DNA from: Solirubrobacterales bacterium
GTDB taxonomy: Bacteria; Actinomycetota; Thermoleophilia; Solirubrobacterales; Solirubrobacteraceae
Reading direction: 5' to 3'
NCBI GenBank assembly: GCA_015655225.1
Contig: JAATFK010000121.1
Location: 1 to 5,173 of the forward strand
DNA: 5,173 bases
This document shows positions 1-5,013 of this stretch, piece by piece; the stretch's first letter is position 1; the number at the start of each line of letters is the position of its first letter. The translations under genes and the position numbers were made by a program. A model generated the notes under the pieces. It was not told the origin of the DNA and did no database searches. It saw only the letters and a list, made by a program, of their open reading frames with translations.

Positions 1-97
1 ACTGGAGAGGTATGTCCGATTGCTGCTAGACCCGAAACCGACGGTAGAACCGCGTTACCGCACCCTCTCCTCACTCCCACCCCCCCCAAGGAGCCCG
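1..97 (+). other. Upstream non-coding region of the exporter operon
   Basis: No gene ends or starts here. It holds a pyrimidine-rich stretch (61-87) ending in eight consecutive C before the AAGGAG site. A promoter for the operon should lie here or just upstream, but I cannot point to a convincing -35/-10 pair. Confidence 0.4.
88..93 (+). promoter_or_regulatory. Strong ribosome binding site (AAGGAG)
   Basis: AAGGAG lies four bases before an ATG at 98 and directly follows a run of eight C (80-87). It is the only good Shine-Dalgarno match in the leader. The ATG at 172, where the exporter frame can first start, has none. The site therefore drives either a short leader peptide or the true, extended exporter start. 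Confidence 0.6.
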
Positions 98-172
98 ATG
101 CCCTACCCGTCCCCGCCGCGCCCGCCCGATCCGGCTGACCGCCGATCGACCCCGCCCGTGACGGTCAGCTGA
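98..172 (+). CDS. 24-codon proline-rich leader ORF, or frameshifted N-terminus of the exporter
   Basis: A short frame opens at ATG 98 behind the strong AAGGAG site and closes at TGA 170-172, which overlaps the exporter ATG (172-174) as TGATG. It would encode 24 residues, nine of them proline, with Pro-Pro pairs at residues 6-7, 9-10 and 19-20. Stop/start overlaps of this form usually give translational coupling, and proline runs can slow ribosomes, so a translated control leader is possible. The competing reading is that this is simply the cytoplasmic N-terminus of the exporter. One extra C in the run at 150-153 would join the frames into a protein of about 522 residues. The same direction of shift occurs three times in the surface-protein gene downstream, which makes this alternative serious. 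I do not recognise the peptide as a known family. Confidence 0.4.
   Translation: MPYPSPPRPPDPADRRSTPPVTVS
134..169 (+). promoter_or_regulatory. Inverted repeat next to the exporter start
   Basis: GCTGACCG (134-141) is matched perfectly by CGGTCAGC (162-169), with 20 bases between, ending two bases before the exporter ATG at 172. In RNA the stem would sit inside the second half of the leader frame. A ribosome translating the leader would melt it, so it could limit initiation at 172 unless the leader is read. An 8-bp stem may also be chance in DNA of this GC content, and it has no regulatory meaning if the leader is really exporter coding sequence. Confidence 0.3.
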
Positions 173-1665
173 TGCGCCAGGGCCCCCTAGCCGGACGTTA
201 TGCCGCCGTGGCGGCCATGGTCATGTTCGCGCTGATCCCGTACCTGGCCCTGTCTGCCGCGCTCGAGCCGCTCACGCCGATCATCGCCAAGCAGCTTCAC
301 ATGAGCGGGCAGACGATGAGCCTCAGCTCCGGCCTCGCGAACGCCGCCTACGCGATCGGCACCGTGCTCGCGGTCCAGTTCGCCCAGCACCTGCCGCAGC
401 GGCGGATGCTGCTCGGCTACGCGGTGCTGCTCGTGATCGGGTCGATATTGACCGCCGCCGCGCAGAACGCCGGCATGTTCATCGCCGGCCACATCATCCA
501 GGGGCTCTGCACGAGCCTCCTGCTGATCGCCGCCGTGCCGCCGCTCGCGATCGGCTACCCGGCCAACAGACTCAGAACGACGGCCGTGATCATGAACATG
601 TGCATCTTCGGCGCGGTCGCCCTCGGGCCGCTCGTCGGCGGCATCCAGGCGAACTCGGACGCCTGGCGCCCGCTCTTCTGGATCGTCTCCGCGATCGCCG
701 CGACGGCGCTCGTCCTGGCGGTCCTGACGTTCGAAGAGGCGCCGCCGCAGAACCCCGACTCGCCGACCGACCTGCCCGCGATAGGGCTCGCGACGATCGG
801 CTGCGTCGCCGCGTTCTTCGGCGCCGCGGAGCTGTTCAGCCACCCCTTCGTCAACGTCATCACGCTGCTGCCGCTGCTCGGCGGCCTCGGCGCGATCGTC
901 GTCCTGATCGTCTACCAGTACCGCGCCAAGCAGCCGCTGCTGACGCTCCGCCAGATGCTGACCAGCACGATCCCGGTCGCCGGCATCAGCGTCGCGCTGT
1001 TCGCGGCGGCCGCGTCGGTCTCGGCGACGGCGCTCACGGCCGCCCTGCTGGTCGGCCGCTACAGCGCGATCCACATCGGGCTGCTCTACCTGCCGGAGGT
1101 CGGCGGCGCGGTCGTGACCGCGTTCGCGCTCGGCCAGGTGATCACCCGCAGATCGATGCACTACCTGCCGCTCTTCGGCATGACGGCGCTCGCGGCCGGC
1201 ATCGGCGTGTTCCTGATCCACGTGCCCTCGACCGAGGCGACCACGCTGATCGGCTCGGGCCTGACCGGCCTCGGCCTCGGCGCGACGGTCGCGCCGGCGC
1301 TGTTCGTCGCCGGCTTCTCGCTCCCGTCGGCGAACCTCCAGCGCGTGTTCGCGATCGTCGAGCTGCTGCGCGCGGTCGCCGCGTTCATGATCGCCCCGGT
1401 CTTCGCTCACTTCGCGGCGACGGTCGGCGGCAGCGTCGAGACCGGCACGCGGTACGCGCTCTGGATCGGCCTCGCGCTCGCCGTCGGCGGCGCGGTCGTC
1501 GGCGTCGCGCTCTACGCGGTCGGCGGCGCGCGGGCGCAGAAGGCCGACCTCGACACGTTCCTCGCCGGCCTCGAGCCGGCCTGGTACTCGCCGCCGCTGC
1601 TGGCGAAGCTGCGCCACATCCCGACCCCGACCCCCGTCCCCGTCTCAGCCGAAAGCGTGGAGTGA
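172..1665 (+). CDS. MFS transporter, DHA2 (EmrB/QacA)-like drug/metabolite exporter
   Basis: Predicted inner-membrane major facilitator protein of 497 residues; by family it would export small molecules in exchange for protons. The sequence shows about 14 hydrophobic helices (roughly 12-32, 52-70, 79-97, 103-127, 138-158, 168-187, 202-222, 226-248, 268-294, 299-321, 332-350, 357-383, 392-415, 428-450), the count typical of DHA2 exporters. GAVALGPLVGG (147-157) in helix 5 fits the antiporter motif C. The loop after helix 2 (QHLPQRR, 72-78) is a degenerate motif A, and DAWRPLFW (163-170) precedes helix 6. The C-terminal tail is soluble and proline-rich. The ATG at 172 lacks a Shine-Dalgarno site and overlaps the leader stop, so the true start may be 98 if a base is missing. 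The gene is co-transcribed with the stress-protein gene one base downstream. The substrate cannot be read from sequence. Confidence 0.9.
   Translation: MRQGPLAGRYAAVAAMVMFALIPYLALSAALEPLTPIIAKQLHMSGQTMSLSSGLANAAYAIGTVLAVQFAQHLPQRRMLLGYAVLLVIGSILTAAAQNAGMFIAGHIIQGLCTSLLLIAAVPPLAIGYPANRLRTTAVIMNMCIFGAVALGPLVGGIQANSDAWRPLFWIVSAIAATALVLAVLTFEEAPPQNPDSPTDLPAIGLATIGCVAAFFGAAELFSHPFVNVITLLPLLGGLGAIVVLIVYQYRAKQPLLTLRQMLTSTIPVAGISVALFAAAASVSATALTAALLVGRYSAIHIGLLYLPEVGGAVVTAFALGQVITRRSMHYLPLFGMTALAAGIGVFLIHVPSTEATTLIGSGLTGLGLGATVAPALFVAGFSLPSANLQRVFAIVELLRAVAAFMIAPVFAHFAATVGGSVETGTRYALWIGLALAVGGAVVGVALYAVGGARAQKADLDTFLAGLEPAWYSPPLLAKLRHIPTPTPVPVSAESVE
1659..1662 (+). promoter_or_regulatory. RBS of the universal stress protein inside the exporter end
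   Basis: GGAG sits in the last codons of the exporter gene, four bases before ATG 1667. The exporter stop (TGA 1663-1665) lies between it and the start, so a ribosome finishing the exporter is placed to re-initiate. This supports the chosen start and operon coupling. Confidence 0.6.
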
Positions 1666-1666
1666 C

Positions 1667-2146
1667 ATGACCCCGACCGAACCAGACGCCACCACGGCTG
1701 ACCTTCCGAACGGCCCGGTCGTCTTCGCCTACGACGGCTGCGAGCTGTCGCAGCTCGCGATCAAGCAGGCCGCCCGCCAGCTCGCGCCGGGCGGCGACGC
1801 GCTCGTCGTCTGCGTGTGGCAGCCGGGCGACGTCGGCTTCGTGCCCGTCGGCGAGCAGCACTTCGACGCCTCCAACGCGGCCGAGGTGAGAGCGGAGGCC
1901 GAGAGAACGGTCGCGCAGGGCGCGGCGCTCGCCGAGCAGGCCGGCTTCCGCGTCGAGTCGCTGACGATCGAGGAGTCGACGGCCTGGAAGGCTCTCGTCC
2001 AGGTCGCGGAGGAGCGCAAGGCGAGCCTGATCGTGCTCGGCTCCCACCGCCGCAGCGGGCTCAGAGGCCACCTCCTCGGGAGCGTCGCCGCCGCCGTCGT
2101 CCAGCACTCCGAGACCTCGGTGCTGGTCGTCCACAAGCACTCCTGA
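1667..2146 (+). CDS. Universal stress protein (UspA family)
   Basis: Cytoplasmic protein of 159 residues, one Usp domain, the usual length. After a short polar N-terminus (1-15) the first beta strand leads into VVFAYDG with Asp23, the position that contacts adenine in nucleotide-binding members. An alpha/beta Rossmann-like fold follows and ends with IVLGSHRRSGLRGHLLGS (122-139), then a strand VLVVHK typical of the family end. The family ATP loop is G-2x-G-9x-G-S/T. Here Gly125, Gly138 and Ser139 are kept but the second Gly is Arg128, so ATP binding is plausible but not assured. The gene starts one base after the exporter stop and ends eight bases before a hairpin terminator. By analogy with TeaD, a Usp protein that regulates the TeaABC ectoine transporter of Halomonas, it might tune the exporter; that link is inferred from position only. 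Confidence 0.92.
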   Translation: MTPTEPDATTADLPNGPVVFAYDGCELSQLAIKQAARQLAPGGDALVVCVWQPGDVGFVPVGEQHFDASNAAEVRAEAERTVAQGAALAEQAGFRVESLTIEESTAWKALVQVAEERKASLIVLGSHRRSGLRGHLLGSVAAAVVQHSETSVLVVHKHS

Positions 2147-2153
2147 TTCCAGT

Positions 2154-2183
2154 CCGCCGGGGACCTTCCGCGTTCCCCGGCGG
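2154..2183 (+). terminator. GC-rich hairpin terminating the MFS-Usp operon
   Basis: CCGCCGGGGA (2154-2163) pairs perfectly over 10 bp with TCCCCGGCGG (2174-2183) around a 10-base loop, starting eight bases after the Usp stop. There is no U-tract behind it, as is common for terminators of high-GC actinobacteria. The position fits transcription termination or protection of the mRNA end. Confidence 0.6.
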
Positions 2184-2230
2184 TCAGCCGATCGCAGTCC
2201 TCCTCAAGTCCGGGACCCGAGCTGTCGAGG

Positions 2231-2256
2231 AACCGCCGACACGTCGTGCGGCGGTT
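2231..2256 (+). promoter_or_regulatory. Second hairpin between operon and surface gene
   Basis: AACCGCCG (2231-2238) pairs with CGGCGGTT (2249-2256). Inside it CAC (2240-2242) can pair with GTG (2246-2248) around a three-base loop, leaving one bulged A: 11 pairs in all, followed by one more T. It lies 52 bases before the surface-protein ATG. It could be a back-up terminator for the upstream operon or an element in the 5' leader of the next gene. The 162-base gap 2147-2308 holds nothing else I can support; no clear -35/-10 pair is visible. Confidence 0.4.
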
Positions 2257-2308
2257 TCCGCATCAGCCCCGGCTGCTCCGGGTGGCCCATGACGGGGAGA
2301 GCTGTGGA

Positions 2309-2650
2309 ATGAGGAATGCGAATCGGTGCGCGCGTCTGGCCGGCCTGACGGCGCTCAGCCTGCTGGCGCTCGCGCCGGCCGCGATGGCGGCCGACTTCAC
2401 CTGGTCGGGCACCGCCCCTGCCGGCAGCCCCGAGTGGACCCAGACGGCCAACTGGGTGGGCGGCGCCGCGCCGCCGACGAGCGGTGCTCCGGGCAACGTC
2501 ATCTTCCCGGCGCTCCTCGGGTGCAGCGTGGGATTCGACACCTGCGGAACCAGCTCGGACGACCTCGGCGCCGACGTCACCGCCGCCAGCCTCTCGATCG
2601 ACGACGGCTTTCCGTACACGCTCGACGGCTCCGGCCACGGGACACGCTGA
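2309..2650 (+). CDS. N-terminal piece of the surface protein: signal peptide plus strand-rich start
   Basis: First open segment of the broken surface gene, 113 codons. Residues 1-27 form a classical Sec signal peptide: Arg at 2, 6 and 9, a hydrophobic core LTALSLLALA, and an AMA cleavage site before ADFTW. The mature start carries a spaced W...W...NWVGG.APP pattern and NVIFPAL, resembling the first repeat of beta-helical passenger proteins. Cys residues fall in LLGCSVGFDTCGT. The natural sequence runs to SGHG and then meets TGA 2648-2650. Continuation lies in the frame shifted back by one base (DTLTPPTGT from 2641). Confidence 0.6.
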   Translation: MRNANRCARLAGLTALSLLALAPAAMAADFTWSGTAPAGSPEWTQTANWVGGAAPPTSGAPGNVIFPALLGCSVGFDTCGTSSDDLGADVTAASLSIDDGFPYTLDGSGHGTR

Positions 2651-2918
2651 CCCCGCCGACCGGCACGAACGGGCTCACCGCCACGACCGCCGGCCCCGCG
2701 ACGGGCGAGCCCGAGATCAGCGTTCCGCTGACGCTCGGCAACGACCAGAGCGGGTCGGTGACGGCCTCTGCTCCGACCGACGACGCCTCGCTCGCGATCA
2801 ACGGCCCGGTGACCGGCACCCACGCGCTGGCGCTCCAGATGGGTAACAGCGCTGGCCTCTCGCTGGCGGGCGTCGACTCGGTCGGCGCGTTCACGGCTAC
2901 GGGTGCGAACATTGCCGC
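2641..2918 (+). CDS. Second piece of the surface protein: Ser/Thr/Gly-rich beta region
   Basis: This segment has no start of its own. Read from GAC 2641 it gives low-complexity strand-forming sequence (for example PEISVPLTLGNDQSGSVTAS and LSLAGVDSVGAFTATGANIA), as expected inside a beta-helix. The same frame upstream of 2641 turns Arg-rich, and downstream of 2918 it turns Arg/Ser-rich and stops at TGA 2944-2946. These changes mark the two frame breaks. It is not an independent gene. Confidence 0.5.
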
Positions 2919-4169
2919 CCGCTCACGCTCGCCGGCGACAACGTGACGATCGGGGAGGGCTCCGTCGGCATCGCCGGAGGGGCGACGTCGAGCGGTGCCG
3001 TGAGCATCGACGCGAACAGCCTCACCACGCTGTTCGTCGCCTCGGCCACCCCCATGCCGACCGCCTCGCCGGTCGCCGGGGCCGACTACTCGCAGCTGGG
3101 CGCCACCGGCACGATCACCGTCGGCGGCGACCTGGAGCTGTTCTACAGCTCGCCCGACTCGACCTGCCCGACGTTCACGCCCGGGACGGTCTACACGCTG
3201 CTGCACACGACCGGCGGCACGATCAGCGGGACGTTCAGCGACGCCGCCGACGGCGACGTCGCCGAGATCGACGCCTTCTGCGGCCCGAACTCGAACTTCA
3301 CGCCGCTCCCGGTCCGGATCGGCTACACCGCGAACTCGATCACGGCGACGGCGCTCGGGACCACGACGACCGCGCTCGCGACGAACGTCGCCGCGCCGAT
3401 CACGAACCAGCCCGTCACGTTGACGGCGAGCGTCACCCAGAGCACGGGAACGCCGTCGGGGACGGTCGCGTTCGTCGACGACCTCGGTTCGATCGCCGGC
3501 TGCGAGGCGCAGCCGGTCTCCCAGGGGACGGCGACCTGCACGACCACGTTCGACGAGGACCCCAGCCTCAGCGTGCTCGCGACATTCAATCCGGACGGGG
3601 TGTTCGCCCCGTCGGACTCGACCGGCGGCGGCTCGCTCCAGACGCTCACGTTCCCCGTCGGCCCCGACAGCAGCACGACCGCGCTGACGAGCTCGAGTCC
3701 CACGCCGGCGATCGGGACGAGCGTCACCTACACGGCGACCGTCGTGCCGGCGACCTACCCCGGCGGCCCGCGGCTGCCGGGCGGGAGCGTCGCGTTCTTC
3801 GACGGCACGACGCCGATCAGCTGCGCCGGCGCTGACGACGGGTTCGTCGCCGACCCGAACGCGGAGCAGGCGACCTGCATGACGAGCTACGCCGCGGCGG
3901 GCTCCCACGCGATCACCGCGCAGTACGCCGGCGACGACCCGGCGTTCACCGCGTCGACCTCGGCCGCGCTGACGGTGACGGTCCCGGCCGGCGCGCCAGC
4001 GCCGTCACGCCCCCGCCGCCGGTCGTCACGCCTCCGCCGGCGGCTCCCAAGCCGGTCGCCGGCAGCGGCGCGCCGAAGGTCGGGGTCGCCAAGGTCAGCG
4101 GATCGACCGCCAGCTTCGCGGTCGGCTGTGCGGCGGGCGGCGCGAGCTGCACGGTCAGAGCCCAGCTGA
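2919..4169 (+). CDS. Central piece of the surface protein: beta-module and two Ig-like domains
   Basis: Longest open segment; natural sequence starts with PLTLAGDNVTIGEG at 2919, and a gene caller would probably start it at GTG 2943. From about 3087 the pattern YSQL.A.G.ITVGGDLEL, then a Gly/Thr stretch with SGTFSDAADGD, then PVRIGYTANSITATAL resembles the closing module of passenger-type beta-helices. Two Ig-like repeats follow. After about 3997 the frame becomes an Arg/Ser/Ala tail ending at TGA 4167-4169. That tail is out-of-frame read-through, because the proper protein continues in another frame. Confidence 0.6.
   Translation, partial: PLTLAGDNVTIGEGSVGIAGGATSSGAVSIDANSLTTLFVASATPMPTASPVAGADYSQLGATGTITVGGDLELFYSSPDSTCPTFTPGTVYTLLHTTGGTISGTFSDAADGDVAEIDAFCGPNSNFTPLPVRIGYTANSITATALGTTTTALATNVAAPITNQPVTLTASVTQSTGTPSGTVAFVDDLGSIAGCEAQPVSQGTATCTTTFDEDPSLSVLATFNPDGVFAPSDSTGGGSLQTLTFPVGPDSSTTALTSSSPTPAIGTSVTYTATVVPATYPGGPRLPGGSVAFFDGTTPISCAGADDGFVADPNAEQATCMTSYAAAGSHAITAQYAGDDPAFTASTSAALTVTVPAGAPAPSRPRRRSSRLRRRLPSRSPAAARRRSGSPRSADRPPASRSAVRRAARAARSEPS
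3360..3983 (+). repeat. Two tandem Ig-like (bacterial Big type) domain repeats
   Basis: Repeat one spans about 3360-3653 and repeat two about 3669-3983. Each begins with TTAL-type sequence, has a strand ending TLTASV or TYTATV, then a GTVAFVDD or GSVAFFDG turn, a Cys pair flanking a loop (GC...TATC; SC...QATC), and a late strand (LSVLATFNPD; HAITAQYAGD). This is the usual layout of bacterial Ig-like repeats in secreted actinobacterial proteins. The loop between the cysteines is longer in the second copy. The copies are diverged, so they act as protein repeats, not DNA repeats. Confidence 0.7.
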
Positions 4170-4435
4170 CGACGACCGTCACCGTCCTCGGCAAGAAGGA
4201 CAGGCACGTGAAGAAGACGGTCGTGCTCGGCACCGCGACGGTGACCGTGGCAGCCGGCAAGCGCAAGAGCGTGAAGGTGACGCTCAACGCCGCCGGCAAG
4301 AAGCTGCTGGCCAAGCGGCACACGGTCAAGACGAAGCTCACGATCACCCGCAGAACGGGCGGCAGAACGAGAACGGTCTCCGCCAAGGCGGTCACGTTCA
4401 AGGCCGCGAAGGCGAAGGCGAAGCAGAAGGGCTAG
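3998..4435 (+). CDS. C-terminal piece of the surface protein: Pro-rich linker and basic domain
   Basis: From AGC 3998 the restored frame gives SAVT, then PPPPVVTPPPAAPKPVAG, then a strand-rich domain with two Cys (VGCAAGGASCTV). It next runs through VTVAAGKRKSVKVTLNAAGK and ends in an alanine/lysine-rich tail (KAAKAKAKQKG) at TAG 4433-4435. A frame-internal ATG-like start does not exist before GTG 4208, so this is part of the larger gene. The domain is strongly basic and could bind anionic wall polymers. I associate this kind of terminal domain with Thermoleophilia secreted proteins, from memory rather than from a search. Confidence 0.6.
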   Translation, partial: SAVTPPPPVVTPPPAAPKPVAGSGAPKVGVAKVSGSTASFAVGCAAGGASCTVRAQLTTTVTVLGKKDRHVKKTVVLGTATVTVAAGKRKSVKVTLNAAGKKLLAKRHTVKTKLTITRRTGGRTRTVSAKAVTFKAAKAKAKQKG

Positions 4436-4440
4436 GGACC

Positions 4441-4499
4441 CGCGCCGCGCGAGACCCCGGGGACTGGCACATCGGACAGGTCCCCGGGGGCGCGGCGCG
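4441..4499 (+). terminator. Very strong interrupted hairpin after the surface gene
   Basis: CGCGCCGCGC (4441-4450) pairs with GCGCGGCGCG (4490-4499). After a four-base bulge (GAGA), CCCCGGGGAC (4455-4464) pairs with GTCCCCGGGG (4480-4489). That is 20 GC-rich pairs around a 15-base loop (4465-4479). It starts six bases after the surface-protein stop, so termination is the simplest role. Its size, bulge and ordered loop also suit a dispersed intergenic palindrome (REP-like). It abuts the 5' remnant of the hydrolase. Confidence 0.6.
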
Positions 4500-4520
4500 C
4501 GGAGAGACTGGGCGGACCCC

Positions 4521-5013
4521 AAGCAGGAGGTCGCCCCGGCGTCCCGGCGCTCTGGGCGATCCCGGCCGGCGCGGCCGAGGACCGCGTGATCGTCGGCATC
4601 CACGGTGGCGGCTACGCGTGCGGGTCGATCTTCAGCCACCGCAAGCTGTACGCCCACCTCGCCGCCAAGGCCGGCTGTCGCGCGCTGCTGCTCGACTACC
4701 GGCGCGTGCCCGAGCACCCGCACCCCGCGCCCGCCGAGGACGTGCTCGCCGCCTACCGCTGGCTGCTGGAGGAGCAGGGGATCCCGGCTTCCCGCCGATC
4801 TACCTGACGGCCGGCGGGAGCGAGAACTTCACCTTCGCCACCCGCGCGCTGCTCGACCACGCGCACGACGCGGGCGTCGAGGCGCGGCTGGAGATCGTCG
4901 AGGAGATGCAGCACGGCTTCCAGCTGATGGCCGGCGCCGCGCCCGAGGCCGACGTGTCGATCGCGCGGCTCGCCGCCTGGGTGCGGCCGAAGCTGGGGTT
5001 GGCGGAGCGGTAA
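4521..5013 (+). pseudogene. Degenerate HSL-family alpha/beta hydrolase (esterase) lacking the nucleophile region
   Basis: Remnant of an alpha/beta-hydrolase fold-3 (hormone-sensitive-lipase-like) esterase, which by family would cleave carboxyl esters in the cytoplasm. N-terminal part: GVPALWAIPAG, then VIVGIHGGGYACGS with the oxyanion-hole HGGG (4601-4612), then LLLDYRRVPEHPHPAP and YRWLLEEQGIPAS, all characteristic. The longest piece with a start is GTG 4586 to TGA 4807. The frame changes at about 4784-4796, and the family sequence resumes as GFPPIYLTAGGSE through MQHGFQL, which carries the likely catalytic His, to TAA 5011-5013. Roughly 90-110 codons are missing, including GDSAGG. The segment after GGSE has no Asp where the family usually has its catalytic one. 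The first 30-50 residues and a proper start are also absent. KQEV in another frame at 4521 suggests one further lost base near 4534-4537. Almost certainly non-functional. Confidence 0.75.

Larger units (their letters stand above)
2309..4435 (+). pseudogene. Secreted surface protein with Ig-like repeats, frame broken at three points
   Basis: One gene is spread over three frames. Adding one base near 2639-2641, one near 2918-2920 and one near 3996-3998 gives a continuous protein of about 709 residues. The start ATG 2309 has GGGGAG nine bases upstream and is followed by a signal peptide. Order of parts: signal peptide; an NW.GG.P-type strand module like those opening autotransporter passenger domains; a Ser/Thr/Gly-rich beta region; a module ending in GTF..AADGD; two Ig-like domains; a Pro-rich linker (PPPPVVTPPP); and a basic C-terminal beta domain. 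Expected role: exported structural or adhesive protein. There is no LPXTG motif, C-terminal membrane helix or enzyme motif. Homology-like continuity across each break shows these are lesions, not separate genes. They may be true decay or single-base calling errors in G/C runs. Confidence 0.75.

Noticed and set aside
187..1617. 476-codon open frame on the minus strand opposite the exporter
   Set aside because: It is Arg/Asp/Glu/Gly-rich low-complexity sequence with no domain, a usual by-product of GC-rich codons read in antisense; the + strand protein is a clear 14-helix transporter.
600..1670. 356-codon Arg-rich frame on the + strand inside the exporter
   Set aside because: Composition is an Arg/Ala/Pro frame-shadow, with no start signal and full overlap with the transporter.
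2639..2650. Programmed -1 ribosomal frameshift at the first break
   Set aside because: There is no X-XXY-YYZ slippery heptamer. Three shifts in one protein, with the neighbouring hydrolase also damaged, fit mutation or base-calling loss better.
2577..3908. 443-codon open frame on the minus strand opposite the surface gene
   Set aside because: Same Arg-rich antisense composition, and it spans two of the frame breaks of a recognisable + strand protein.
2943..4169. Independent Ig-repeat gene starting at GTG 2943
   Set aside because: The protein pattern continues upstream of 2943 in the same frame (PLTLAGDN from 2919) and back to a signal peptide through two frame shifts; there is no ribosome site at 2943.
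4525..4530. Perfect AGGAGG as a ribosome binding site for the hydrolase
   Set aside because: No ATG, GTG or TTG follows at usable distance; the next is GTG 4586, 55 bases on, inside a conserved strand. It reads better as the codons of KQEV in the old gene.
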